A stretch of DNA of 27,041 nucleotides from a virus: positions 1 through 27,041 of IMG/VR virus record IMGVR_UViG_3300036827_000045. The stretch is one strand, 5' to 3'. A program made the position numbers and the translations under genes. This document shows, piece after piece, positions 1 to 8,417 of the stretch (the first letter of the stretch is position 1; each line of letters starts with the position of its first letter). Below the pieces are notes generated by a model, which was given only the letters and a program-made list of their open reading frames with translations, did no database searches and was not told the origin of the DNA.

Positions 1-44
1 GAGAGGTCGTCGTAATCGGAAAAATCGACATGGACCGCCTTCAT
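1..44 (-). CDS. 5' end of next tail gene (partial)
   Basis: An ATG at the end of the DUF3168 gene overlaps its stop in an ATGA arrangement, and the frame stays open to the window edge, giving MKAVHVDFSDYDDL. Only 14 codons are present, so no family can be assigned. By synteny with other siphovirus head-tail modules the next gene would be a major tail tube or another tail-completion gene; that is inference from position only. Confidence 0.6.
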   Translation of the reverse strand, partial: MKAVHVDFSDYDDL

Positions 45-493
45 GGGATCAGCATCGCCACGACCGCGACCAACACACTCTTGTCCTGCAGCAATCCCTC
101 GTATGGCTTGATCTCGGGCTCGACGTAGACGTGCTGGACCAGCCCGCCCAGGGTCTGCGTGTTCTGCGGGTTGCCGGGGTTGCTGATGGCGTCGTCGATC
201 GCGTCAGCCGCGGCGTTGATGGCCGTTGCCGGAATGATCGTTGCGCTGTTGAGCGCGGAAAAGTACGCGACGAAAGCAACGTAAAGCGTGCGAATCGGCG
301 GAATGCCCTTCCCCTTGTAGACGCGCCGCTCCGGCAACTGGAACGTGTAGAGCGCCGGGCACTGCGCCGGCGCAACGTTGGCCTCATGCGGCAGCAGGCG
401 CCCGACGTTGCCACCGAAGATCGCCTTGACTGCCGGCGCGTTAGTGATGAGGTCGAAGAGCGCTTGATAGATCGGTTCACGGGTCGCGCTCAC
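41..493 (-). CDS. Tail completion / tail terminator-like protein (DUF3168 type)
   Basis: This 150-residue protein has the features of the DUF3168 / HK97 gp17-like tail-completion family. It opens with an amphipathic helix containing REPIYQALFDLI, has a central PALYTFQLPERR strand region, and has the AADAIDDAI helix usual in these proteins. Such proteins cap or join the tail tube to the head. It starts with GTG in a GTGA overlap with the gp10-like gene, and its stop overlaps the next ATG, so it sits in a tightly coupled head-tail joining operon. Position directly after an HK97 gp10-like gene supports the call. No catalytic role is expected. Confidence 0.7.
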   Translation of the reverse strand: MSATREPIYQALFDLITNAPAVKAIFGGNVGRLLPHEANVAPAQCPALYTFQLPERRVYKGKGIPPIRTLYVAFVAYFSALNSATIIPATAINAAADAIDDAISNPGNPQNTQTLGGLVQHVYVEPEIKPYEGLLQDKSVLVAVVAMLIP

Positions 494-996
494 GCTTGCA
501 ACGCCTTCTGCATGCCGCGCTTCAACGCGGCCCCGAGCTCGGTCTGTATCTGCGCCCGCATCTCGAACAACGACGGCGCGAGGAACGGCCGCGCCGGAAC
601 CTGGCGGACACCCGGCGGGTGCCGGCGGATGTATGAGTCGAGCGCCTTACCGGAAATGGTCCGTGGGCCGCCGCGCGCCCCAGCGCCGACCTTGCGGCTA
701 AATCCATGCTCCCACGCGGCCCCGTAGCTGACGTTCGTGCCAACGTAGGCGATCGCCGTCGTGTCGGTGGACTCGAATCGACTCCTGGTATCTGCGCTGT
801 TCTGCGCGATCGACGAGCGCAGGCGCCCCGTCCTGACGCGCAGGACTTGCCCGGTAAGCTTCTGCGTCTGGACTCTAGCCTGTAACGCATAGCCGAGCTT
901 CTGCACGGTCACGTCGATCTCAGCCTTGACGATCGCCCCCGCGCCCGCGATGCGCGCGACCAGAGCTCTATCGCCGACGATGTAGCCGGAGATCAT
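490..996 (-). CDS. HK97 gp10-like head-tail joining protein
   Basis: The 168-residue protein fits the HK97 gp10 family, which takes part in head-tail joining. Hallmarks are the TGRLRSSI segment near residue 58, a strand with YVGTNVSYGAAWEHG (family pattern VGTNVxYAxxxExG), and the C-terminal PARPFLAPSLFEM segment (family PARPFLxPA). I chose the ATG at 996 because it overlaps the stop of the small membrane gene (ATGA); a frame extension to 1059 exists but would run into that gene. Downstream it overlaps the GTG of the DUF3168 gene. Confidence 0.85.
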   Translation of the reverse strand: MISGYIVGDRALVARIAGAGAIVKAEIDVTVQKLGYALQARVQTQKLTGQVLRVRTGRLRSSIAQNSADTRSRFESTDTTAIAYVGTNVSYGAAWEHGFSRKVGAGARGGPRTISGKALDSYIRRHPPGVRQVPARPFLAPSLFEMRAQIQTELGAALKRGMQKALQA

Positions 997-1157
997 TTGA
1001 GCAGGTCCGCTCCACGGTAGAGCAGCACGACCAGCGCCCAGACGAATAAGCCAGCCCATCCGAAGGCAAGACGCGGCGGCTCGGGTACGAGCTTGAACGC
1101 CGCTAGAGCCAGGAACACAACGGACAGGACCATCAGGATTACGGGAATCGTTGCCAT
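993..1157 (-). CDS. Small two-TM membrane protein in head-tail operon
   Basis: This 54-residue protein starts with an ATG preceded by a strong ribosome site (GAGGAG, about 6 nt away). It ends in an ATGA overlap with the gp10-like gene. Residues 2-20 (IPVILMVLSVVFLALAAF) and about 32-47 (FGWAGLFVWALVVLLY) are hydrophobic and look like two transmembrane segments joined by a Pro-rich turn; a few charged residues follow. Small membrane proteins in this position occur in phage head-tail operons and have no agreed function. It could be holin-like, but the position between connector genes gives no support for lysis. Confidence 0.75.
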   Translation of the reverse strand: MATIPVILMVLSVVFLALAAFKLVPEPPRLAFGWAGLFVWALVVLLYRGADLLK

Positions 1158-1168
1158 GCTCAATCTCC

Positions 1169-2218
1169 TCAATAAATTGGCGTCACACGCTTGTACTGGT
1201 TGAGCACGCCCTGCGCGCGCGCCGTGATGGCGGTATTGGTGAACGTGATCGACTGCTGTTCGATCGCCATCGAGGTCTGCCCAATACGATCGCGATAGCG
1301 GAACCAGTCGCCGATCATGTCAACCGCCGCCTGCTCGACATCGAACGGAACATAACCGTAAGAAAGCAATACTGGCGTTGCTGCATCGGCGTCAGCGAAG
1401 TAATAGACGCCGTTCGGATCGACACTGTAGGAACCTTTCGTCAACACCGATCCGAACGAAGTCGATTGAAACGGCGAGCCATCGGCATAGGTCACGCCGC
1501 GATCGCCCGCATTCCAGTGCGCTTGCGTTACCAGCACGAACGGCGCGCTGGCTGGTATGGTCTGCACCTCGCCCGCGACGAGATAGCCGGCCGAATAGTC
1601 CACTTGGATATTGCTGTACCCCGGCGTGAACAGGTAGCCGTTGAGCATCACGCGATACTGATCGAACGTGTAGCCCGACGGTCCTGCGGTCTGCCAGCCA
1701 AAACCGATAAAGTTCGTCGTCGATGCCGTGCCTAGCGGTGGCCGCGACGGCACCTGAATGCCATTGATCGCAACGGCAGAGACATTGGTGATCGGGAAAT
1801 TCGGCAGCATCATCGTCGGCCCGCCTAAGCCGCTGCGAAACTCGACGTAGGGCAGGTTGCGGATGGTGCGGTTGAGCATCGACTGGATGTACGTCGAGAC
1901 GGCCGAGATCAGCCGTTCGAGCAGTGAATCGAAACTCGCCAGCCCGCCATCGACGTAAACGCCGAATGCGGTTGAATCCACCGGGATCGAAAAGTTCACG
2001 TTGTCGATGACGGTTATCGTATATTCATTGCCGTTGACTTCGGTCGTGCCGTTGACCGCGAACAGGCCAACAACAAGTCCGGACGACAGTGGAACCTGCG
2101 GCGGCCCGACGAGTGTGACCACCGCTGGGTTGGCATTGGTGATGCCGGCAATCGCTAGGCCGGACAGTCCAAGCCACGCCTTAGCGTTGGCCAGAGTGGT
2201 GAGGTCGCCTGGGTTCAT
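1169..2218 (-). CDS. Head-tail connector (gp6-like) with inserted FCCH-like domain
   Basis: A 349-residue protein. It starts MNPGDLTTLANAKAWLGL, an N-terminal helix typical of gp6-like head-tail connectors, and resumes that fold at residues 93-115 (FDSLLERLISAVSTYIQ). Between them, residues about 24-92 read like the E1-FCCH domain found in many phage proteins (ITNANPAVVTL, then VNGTTEVNGNEYTI, then FGVYVDGG). The C-terminal part contains several beta-rich stretches, including LPNFPITNVSAVAINGI, and ends in a DMIGDWFRYRD helix. Connectors of this class are usually 100-200 residues, so this is long. The start codon lacks a clear Shine-Dalgarno site; an in-frame GTG at 2281 is an alternative. 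Confidence 0.8.
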   Translation of the reverse strand: MNPGDLTTLANAKAWLGLSGLAIAGITNANPAVVTLVGPPQVPLSSGLVVGLFAVNGTTEVNGNEYTITVIDNVNFSIPVDSTAFGVYVDGGLASFDSLLERLISAVSTYIQSMLNRTIRNLPYVEFRSGLGGPTMMLPNFPITNVSAVAINGIQVPSRPPLGTASTTNFIGFGWQTAGPSGYTFDQYRVMLNGYLFTPGYSNIQVDYSAGYLVAGEVQTIPASAPFVLVTQAHWNAGDRGVTYADGSPFQSTSFGSVLTKGSYSVDPNGVYYFADADAATPVLLSYGYVPFDVEQAAVDMIGDWFRYRDRIGQTSMAIEQQSITFTNTAITARAQGVLNQYKRVTPIY

Positions 2219-2304
2219 GTCGAAAAAATCCGCGACGGCGATGGCTAATAGTCGGTCAGGGAGGAGAACCCGACAAACCACGCCGCCGCGGCGCTTCTCA
2301 GACG

Positions 2305-3933
2305 TTAGCTTTTCACCCCCGTTATCACGCCGAACGCTGGCGGGAAATACATCTGCAACACGGCGTCGAAGTACACGCCGAGCGTGCGCTGCAACGTCAC
2401 GACGGGCCAATCAACTTGCCAGTAATCGCGACGGCAGAGCTTGCGGATGATGTTCGGCACATTCGACAGCGGGTACGGATTGGTACGGCTGTAGAAGATG
2501 ATCGTGCCCGCCGGGATGAACGGGTGCGCGTGAATCTGCAGCTGCGCGGTCGAGAATCCGACCGGGTTGTTATAGACCCGCGCCTGTGCTGCCGCCGCCA
2601 TACCGTTCGAGCTCGCATCGCCCATGAAGAACGGCGCGAGGTTCGTGTTGCCGGTCAGGATTAGCTTCGACAGGGCCAATTGATCGGCCGGGGACATGAA
2701 AATGTCCGTCGGCACCAGCCGGTAATTCGCGATCCGGTCGGCGATCAGCGCGTTGAACTCCGTGATGCCGCCCGAGCCAGAACCCGCCGTCGTCAGCGGC
2801 GAACCGCCCAAGTCCTTGACGTAGGCGCCCGAACCCGACGCGAGAATCTGCGTCAGGATGCCATCGTAGTTCAGCGAGTTGGTCGAAACGTCCGACGACG
2901 GGGCAGCAGAGGCTAGCTGGCCGGTGCTGTTAAGGGTGGTGATGGTGACGGTCGGCCAGCCCGTGATCGCAGCCAGCCGCTCGGTTCCGGCGGTCAGGCC
3001 CAGATACCAGGCATAGCCGATTGCGCCGTTCGTCGCCGTAACCGTCGCGGTAATCGAACCGTGGTTCGTGCCGCCGCTGACGTTGATCGATGCGCTTGCG
3101 GCCGACTGCGCGCCGCTGAAGCCCTGAATCAGATCAGTGGACCCGTCCAGATTCGAGCGGGTGTACGGCAATTGAATCGACCCGCCCAGCGCCGCAGCAA
3201 CGCCCGATGCCGTGACTGCTGCTACGGTCGGCGGGGTTGACGTTTCCATGCCCATGTAGGTCAGCGGCACGACGATCAGGCTGTAGCCCGAACCGTCAGC
3301 CAGGTTGCCGCCCGTGGTAACGGGCGTTCCTGCAGGTGTTGCACCGGTGCCGAGCGCGAGCGATGAGTTCGCGCCGATGTCCATGCGCTCCTCGCCTTCC
3401 ATCGTGCCCTGTAGGGTCGTGGTGGCAGCAAGCGCCATCAGGTCTTCAAACGTAACGGCGGCGAGGTACGCCTGTTCGGTCACGAAGTTGTCCAGACCCG
3501 AGGTACGGAACGGCGCGGTCTTGTCGACCACGGTCTGCGCCATTGCTGGGCCGCGGTGGCCTTCGCTCAAACCGATGTTGATGTTCGTCGGGTTGATCGC
3601 GGTCAGCGCGCGCCAGTTCGATTGGATACCCGTTCCGCCAGTGACCCGCGGAATCATGTTGCGGAAAAGCGTGGTGACCGGGTAGAGCAGCCGCGCGCCT
3701 TGTTCGAGGTCGTACTGCGCGAGGCCAGAGGTTGCGGTGCTGGGCTGGGTGAAAGCCTTCTGCATCGTGTGGCCCCAGCGCTTGCGGAGTTCTTCTTCGG
3801 TCAGCGCGTTGGGCGCGCCGTTGGCCTTGAACAGACACGACTTCATGACGTTGATTGCGACGGCCGGATCAACGCCCTTCTTCCAGGGAATTTCCTTGAA
3901 CAGTTCCAGAACGTTCGGGCTTACTGATTCCAT
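2305..3933 (-). CDS. Major capsid protein with Ig-like insertion
   Basis: A 542-residue protein in the usual place for the major capsid protein, after the protease-scaffold gene and before the connector. The N-terminal 160 residues (LARYP-like region ARLLYPVTTLFRNMIPRV, then the TSGLDNFVTEQAYLAAVTFEDL helix) and the C-terminal part (LVPTDIFMSPADQLALSK, then FYSRTNPYPLSNVP and RRDYWQVDWPVVT) look like an HK97-fold subunit. Residues about 235-350 are Thr/Ser/Ala-rich and beta-predicted, with an AIGYAWYLG motif as in Ig/FN3-like modules. This is an apparent surface insertion. The ATG follows a CAGGAG ribosome site. The length is well above the 300-400 residues typical of plain HK97 capsids. Confidence 0.82.
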   Translation of the reverse strand: MESVSPNVLELFKEIPWKKGVDPAVAINVMKSCLFKANGAPNALTEEELRKRWGHTMQKAFTQPSTATSGLAQYDLEQGARLLYPVTTLFRNMIPRVTGGTGIQSNWRALTAINPTNINIGLSEGHRGPAMAQTVVDKTAPFRTSGLDNFVTEQAYLAAVTFEDLMALAATTTLQGTMEGEERMDIGANSSLALGTGATPAGTPVTTGGNLADGSGYSLIVVPLTYMGMETSTPPTVAAVTASGVAAALGGSIQLPYTRSNLDGSTDLIQGFSGAQSAASASINVSGGTNHGSITATVTATNGAIGYAWYLGLTAGTERLAAITGWPTVTITTLNSTGQLASAAPSSDVSTNSLNYDGILTQILASGSGAYVKDLGGSPLTTAGSGSGGITEFNALIADRIANYRLVPTDIFMSPADQLALSKLILTGNTNLAPFFMGDASSNGMAAAAQARVYNNPVGFSTAQLQIHAHPFIPAGTIIFYSRTNPYPLSNVPNIIRKLCRRDYWQVDWPVVTLQRTLGVYFDAVLQMYFPPAFGVITGVKS

Positions 3934-3985
3934 GATTTAACTCCTGCTGCGAATGCGGTTAGGTTGAGGTTGTCGAAGGCGCGCG

Positions 3986-5497
3986 CTATTTCGCAGCAAC
4001 GGCCGCCAGTTTGTATCGCTTCTGCAAATACGACGAGGCATAGTCGATCGTGCCGTCGCCGTTGTAGATGTAGTCGCTCTTTTCGAGTGACGGAAATTCC
4101 GGCGTATCGGCGAACGCCGTGGGGGCTGGTGCTTCCTTTTCGACTTGCTTGGCGACCGCGCGCAGCGTGACGTAGGGGACGGGCTGCGCTTCTAGCTTCT
4201 TGATTCGTTCCAGCGCGTCCTTGAGTTCAGCCGACGCGGCTTTTTCGAGGTTGCCCTTGTGCGCTTTGTCGGCGGCGCAATCGGCGCCCATCGATGCAGC
4301 GTGATCGTGGATTGCCTGCACCATGTCGCCGTGCGCGGCGGTAAACCGGCCGGCCTTGGCAACGATGGCGGCCTTGACCGCTTCGGGCGTCTTCAGTCCC
4401 TTGCGCTCGTCCTCGGTCAATTCGGCGTCGGCGATCTTCATCAGATCGACCAGCAGCAGTTCGGGATCGGCGAGACGCTTGGCGAGCTTGCCAGCCTTGG
4501 CGAAGACCTGCAGCACCTTGGCGGTGTCGTCCTCGTCGTTGTCGTTTTCCTCGTCGTCTGCCTTGTCGCCCGGCTTTTCTTTTTTCTTCTTGTCGTCGGC
4601 CTTCTCGATGTCGGTCGGCGCTGCCTTGTCGCCGCCTTTCCAATCGTCGGGCAGATCAGACGTATCACCTAGCGCCTTCGCGCGCGCGATGATGTGCGCC
4701 TTTGCTTTTTCCTTGTCCTTCGCGCGCCCGTAAGCCTGCACGGCGTTTTTCAGGTCGCCGACGGTCTTGATCGGGAACGAACCATCGGGCAAGGCCGCAC
4801 CTGATTCCGCCGCCTTGTCGCGCGCTTCGGTCGAGAACTCGCGCTTTTTCAGATCGTCGGCGGTGACCAGCATCGAATCGACGCCGATCAGCTTGATGAT
4901 GTCGGTCATGCCCAGGCCGTTCGCTTTCATCGCCTCGGCAAACTCGGCCACCTGCTCATCGGTACCGACCACTTCAAATTCGGGCGGCTTGAACGCTTTC
5001 TTTTCCAGCGCACCGTCAGCCTTCACGATGTCGAAAAACTTGGCCGTCGGGATGCACGGCGAATCGACCAGACTGATTTCGGCCGGCTGCGCGGTGTAGC
5101 GCTTGATGGTCCGGTCGCCGATCTTCTCCGTCGTCTTGTCGCCGACGTAGCTGCCGCCGATGCTGAATCCGGTATAGACACCCTCGATCACCTTGGCCCA
5201 TTCGCTGTCATCGACGACCTTGGCGGTGATGTCGATCGCTTTCGCGGTATCGTTGAAGTCGATTGCGGTCAGCTTGCCCGCAGCGACCTTGCCGTGCATG
5301 GCGCGCAGGTTGCCGAGCGACTTGCCGCCTGTGTCGGTGTCGAACGACTTCGACCAGTCGACGAAGTGCTGCTTGGACGAGGCATAGTCGAATATCTCAT
5401 CGGCGCGGTCCGGCACTTCCTGCACGGCGCGGCCAAAGACGAGGCGCTTGGCTTCGTCGACCTTGGTGATCTGGGCAAATAGGCGCATGTCGGACAT
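3986..5497 (-). CDS. Prohead maturation protease fused to scaffold-like region
   Basis: A 503-residue protein. Residues 1-165 match the XkdF-like / S78-type prohead protease: MRAMHG-type histidine (H68 in NLRAMHGK), GFSIGG (S112) and EISLVDSP (S142). S142 is the likely nucleophile by family pattern. Residues about 226-290 (ALPDGSFPIKTVGDLKNAV, then AHIIARAKALG) match the DUF6582 module common after such proteases. Next comes a Lys/Asp/Glu-rich low-complexity stretch (about 295-335) and helical sequence to the end, typical of a scaffold delta-domain. The protease probably cleaves itself, scaffold and capsid during head maturation. It starts at an ATG with a CAGGAG site. Confidence 0.85.
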   Translation of the reverse strand: MSDMRLFAQITKVDEAKRLVFGRAVQEVPDRADEIFDYASSKQHFVDWSKSFDTDTGGKSLGNLRAMHGKVAAGKLTAIDFNDTAKAIDITAKVVDDSEWAKVIEGVYTGFSIGGSYVGDKTTEKIGDRTIKRYTAQPAEISLVDSPCIPTAKFFDIVKADGALEKKAFKPPEFEVVGTDEQVAEFAEAMKANGLGMTDIIKLIGVDSMLVTADDLKKREFSTEARDKAAESGAALPDGSFPIKTVGDLKNAVQAYGRAKDKEKAKAHIIARAKALGDTSDLPDDWKGGDKAAPTDIEKADDKKKKEKPGDKADDEENDNDEDDTAKVLQVFAKAGKLAKRLADPELLLVDLMKIADAELTEDERKGLKTPEAVKAAIVAKAGRFTAAHGDMVQAIHDHAASMGADCAADKAHKGNLEKAASAELKDALERIKKLEAQPVPYVTLRAVAKQVEKEAPAPTAFADTPEFPSLEKSDYIYNGDGTIDYASSYLQKRYKLAAVAAK

Positions 5498-5501
5498 CGC
5501 G

Positions 5502-6308
5502 TTACTCCTGAGTTTGTTCGGTGTCGCCGAAGTCGACGACGGGCACGATCACACAGCGGCAATTCGGATGAGCAGGCGGCGCGTCGTCCCCGCTCGGATA
5601 TTCGTCATCCAGCGCCAGCACGCCATCACCATTCGGGCCGGCTGCGGCGTTGTCCAGGCAATCCTCCTCGACCAGATCATCCTCGGCGGTGACCCATTGC
5701 TTGCGCTCCACGACGCCGCTCGCCTTATATCCGTTGAGCGCCCCGGCGTTGGCCGCCATCTGCGTTTCGGTGCGGGCGATGGTCATGGCTCGTTCTTCGC
5801 TGAAGCCGTAGGAGTCGGCAATTTCGCTGGCGAGCTTGTCATTGCTCCACCCACCAGCAATAGCGTCTGCCACAGAGGTACGCAGAAAATCCCGAGTGGT
5901 ATCGTCGATCGCCCATTCGGCGTTCGCGTTTTCGACCAGGCGCCCGAGTTCGTCATATCTCATTCCGACCAGTTCGGCGGATCGATCCCGCGCGTAGCTA
6001 GTAGCGAAATCGCTGACCACTCCGGCAGCACCTTCAGCAGCGCGAGTTTCAATTCCGACGGCGGCCAGGGCTGCATAACTACCGTCCTCGACGATAGAGG
6101 CCAGAATGGCGTCCACGTCCCCGACAAGAATGGACCAGCCCGTGAAGTCGATGCCGGCGATGATTTGCTCAAGCGCATCCTGCTCGTCTTGCGAGAGGTC
6201 AGCCTTGCCAACCCTGGCGCGGATGCGTGCGACGTCGGCCGCGAAGCGCGGTGCGGCGTAGCGGAAGAATGCGCGGATGGTTTTGGCGAGTTCATCGCGT
6301 TTGCTCAG
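5502..6308 (-). CDS. Mu F-like minor head protein, apparent CTG start
   Basis: The C-terminal half has the phage Mu gpF / SPP1 gp7 signature: SEERAMTIARTETQMAANAG, a KQWVTAEDD strand, then DDAPPAHPNCRCVIVPV. These proteins are minor head components next to the portal. The first ordinary start (GTG, 6116) would remove about 64 residues that read as good coding sequence (SKRDELAKTIRAFFRYAAPRF). The frame is open up to the portal stop, where a CTG at 6308 overlaps the TGA (CTGA). No ATG, GTG or TTG lies between. I therefore propose a CTG start and 268 residues, which is closer to the family length. The next gene follows 4 nt downstream, its ribosome site lying in this stop region. Confidence 0.75.
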   Translation of the reverse strand: MSKRDELAKTIRAFFRYAAPRFAADVARIRARVGKADLSQDEQDALEQIIAGIDFTGWSILVGDVDAILASIVEDGSYAALAAVGIETRAAEGAAGVVSDFATSYARDRSAELVGMRYDELGRLVENANAEWAIDDTTRDFLRTSVADAIAGGWSNDKLASEIADSYGFSEERAMTIARTETQMAANAGALNGYKASGVVERKQWVTAEDDLVEEDCLDNAAAGPNGDGVLALDDEYPSGDDAPPAHPNCRCVIVPVVDFGDTEQTQE

Positions 6309-8011
6309 TAGCGAAGCCCGCTCAGGGTCGAGTTGCGCCCGTATTTGCGTACGCCTTTTCCCACCTTACCGGCGACCCCCGGCGCCGGCGATGCGCCCGG
6401 CTTAGGCGCGAGCGCGGCCTGCGCCTTCATCTTGTCTTCGTTACGCGCGTCCGATTCGGCCTGTTGGTCAGGGGGCAGCACGGTAGCGTTGACGTTCGAC
6501 GAGAACGTCGGCTGATCCATCTGAGCGCGCATATCCGGCGACATCGCATCCATGCCCAGCGATTGCCGTATTTCGTCGGGGTGCATCGCCTTCATGGTCG
6601 AATAGAGGTTGAACCGCTGCGCTTCCTCAAGCGGGTCAGTGGCGACTTCCTCCTCCCACTTGAACACGATGTCGCGGCGGCCAAACTTCAGGTTGATGAT
6701 GTGATTCATCAAGTCGGCCAGATAGCTCGCATACGGCAGCGTGCCTTCTTCCTTCTGCTGCTCAGCGTGCGTCTGTCCGGTCGCGCGGTTCATCATCTTG
6801 ACGAACGGCATCGGCGAGAGCCCAAACGCAAAGCACATGATGCGGATCAGCCATTCGTCGGTCGCATCGGTCAGCGCATCCTTGCGCGGCTCATACGGCG
6901 GCTTGCCGCCGCCAGGCAACCAGCGCACGCCGCGGCGATTCCTGAGATTGCCTTGCAGCACCGAATCGAACAGCATCTGGAACTGCGCTATCTGGTCCGG
7001 ATTCCACGTGTCCGGCGCAAACGCGAACATATCCGGCACGCTACCCGCAGTGTAGAAGTCCTTGAGGAAATCTTCGCGCAGTAGTCCAATTTCGATCGTG
7101 CGGATGATCTGTTCTACCGGTCCGTAACCGTAGGGAATGTCGACGCGAGGATTTCGCGGCTTGTACAGCAATTCGGGGAATGGCTCGCCAAAGCTATCGA
7201 CCGGCACCGGCTGGCCCTTCGGCACCGGCTGGATGTAGTCGATCGCCGGCAAGCCCTTGAGCACCTGCTGATACGCGGGGCCGAACTCCGGCGGCGGCAG
7301 GCGGCCGTCGGCCATGATCTTCGGCGTAAACAACGCACCGTCGAGAATTTCAAGCGAGTACAGATCACCCACACGAGTCGGCCGCAGCCAGATCGCGGGC
7401 GCATCGTAGACCAGCACCTGCTCCATCAGCTGAAACGTCCAGTCGCGCCAGGTATGGACCTTATCCGGATACGCCAGCATGTCCTCGATCGCATCCATGC
7501 TAGCGTCACGACCTTGCTTCTTGTCGCGCGGCCCGATCGTCCAGGCCATCGTCGTGATTTCTTCCTTCACCCGCTCGATCATGATGCGGATGATGTCGAA
7601 ATTCGCCATCTCCTTGAGGAACGGGAAGCCGATCCGCAAGCCGGTGCGCGGCGTGACGCGCGTGTTGTATCCGACCGGGTAATCCCACATCCGGCCCTGC
7701 GCGCCGAAGCCTGGTGCTTGTGCAATGGGCTGTAGCGGTTGCTGCGGCGGGAACAGGACCGAGCCAGCGTCAGCGCCCAGGATGCGAATCGCAACAGCCT
7801 GCAGCAGGCGCCGCCCGAACGGTGCTGCAGCACTCGGCGCGCCCAGGTTCGACGTCGGCGGGTACTGTGGTGCATACAGCGGCGTTTCCGTGCCAACAAG
7901 CGATGCGGTGCCCGCCTCGTAGGCATCGATCATTGCCGGCACCGGATACTCGAACGGCGCAGACGATGATGCCTTGGGCTGCTTGGTCGGCGGTGGCGGC
8001 GTGCGCGCCAT
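6305..8011 (-). CDS. Phage portal protein
   Basis: A 568-residue portal protein forming the vertex ring through which DNA is packaged. Evidence includes the N-terminal Pro-rich tail, the wing region with FPFLKEMANFDIIRIMIERVKEEI, the clip-proximal GYGPVEQIIRTIEIGLLREDFLKDFYTAGSVPD segment, and the IMCFAFGLSPMPFVKM / ATGQTHAEQQ segment characteristic of the Phage_portal family. The C-terminus is Pro/Ala-rich and basic. It starts at ATG in a TAATG overlap with the zinc protein, and ends in the CTGA overlap with the minor head gene. Position between terminase and protease agrees. Confidence 0.92.
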   Translation of the reverse strand: MARTPPPPTKQPKASSSAPFEYPVPAMIDAYEAGTASLVGTETPLYAPQYPPTSNLGAPSAAAPFGRRLLQAVAIRILGADAGSVLFPPQQPLQPIAQAPGFGAQGRMWDYPVGYNTRVTPRTGLRIGFPFLKEMANFDIIRIMIERVKEEITTMAWTIGPRDKKQGRDASMDAIEDMLAYPDKVHTWRDWTFQLMEQVLVYDAPAIWLRPTRVGDLYSLEILDGALFTPKIMADGRLPPPEFGPAYQQVLKGLPAIDYIQPVPKGQPVPVDSFGEPFPELLYKPRNPRVDIPYGYGPVEQIIRTIEIGLLREDFLKDFYTAGSVPDMFAFAPDTWNPDQIAQFQMLFDSVLQGNLRNRRGVRWLPGGGKPPYEPRKDALTDATDEWLIRIMCFAFGLSPMPFVKMMNRATGQTHAEQQKEEGTLPYASYLADLMNHIINLKFGRRDIVFKWEEEVATDPLEEAQRFNLYSTMKAMHPDEIRQSLGMDAMSPDMRAQMDQPTFSSNVNATVLPPDQQAESDARNEDKMKAQAALAPKPGASPAPGVAGKVGKGVRKYGRNSTLSGLRY

Positions 8012-8229
8012 TACCCGATCACCTTCGCCATGTGGGCGAACGATGCGATAGCGAAACTACGCTGCTCGCGCTCTCGATCCCTGCGCTCTTCGCCGTTGCG
8101 CTGGTTAATCGGCCGCAGGCAATCCTTGCACCAGCCCTGCAGTCCGTCTTTGCGCCGCGCGTTAGCGTGGAAATACTCGCCCGTCCGCGGCAAGATTCGC
8201 CGACAGCCGCCGCAGGTATGCATGATCAT
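8011..8229 (-). CDS. Small zinc-ribbon protein
   Basis: A 72-residue protein with two CxxC pairs (HTCGGCRR and GWCKDCLR) about 26 residues apart, separated by EYFHANARRKDGLQ. That arrangement resembles the zinc-ribbon N-terminus of many phage HNH-type proteins, but no HNH catalytic segment follows; the rest is a charged, Arg/Glu-rich helix. It probably binds DNA or a packaging protein by virtue of its zinc site; function is unknown. It starts in a TGATG overlap with the previous gene (ATG at 8229; a second in-frame ATG is two codons later). Confidence 0.75.
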   Translation of the reverse strand: MIMHTCGGCRRILPRTGEYFHANARRKDGLQGWCKDCLRPINQRNGEERRDREREQRSFAIASFAHMAKVIG

Positions 8230-8417
8230 CAGTGCCCCCGCCCGAAGGCCCGCGGCGTTTCCGGCAACGCCGGTATCTGGTGTTCGTTCGTCATTGCGCG
8301 CGCCAAGTGTTCGATCATGCTCAGCGCCTTGCCGAGTTCGTGGGCAAGCTCGGAGATGTTGGCTTCAGCCGCAACCAGCCGGCTCTCGTAGCGCGCATTG
8401 CGATAGACGGCAGCCAT
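8229..8417 (-). CDS. Small helical protein, unknown function
   Basis: A 62-residue protein beginning [15 protein letters not shown]. Its middle (ANISELAHELGKALSMIEHLARAM) is a strongly amphipathic helix, likely a short coiled coil. I chose the ATG at 8417 because it sits in a TGATG overlap with the preceding stop; the frame extends much further upstream only as a shadow of the collagen-like genes. It lies between terminase/collagen genes and the portal. No family recognised. Confidence 0.65.
   Translation of the reverse strand: MAAVYRNARYESRLVAAEANISELAHELGKALSMIEHLARAMTNEHQIPALPETPRAFGRGH

Noticed and set aside
5960-6295. Frame with an ATG at 6295 as alternative start region of the minor head gene
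   Set aside because: It is in a different phase from the Mu F-like domain and has Ser/Arg/Pro-rich noise; the true phase is continuous and well formed.
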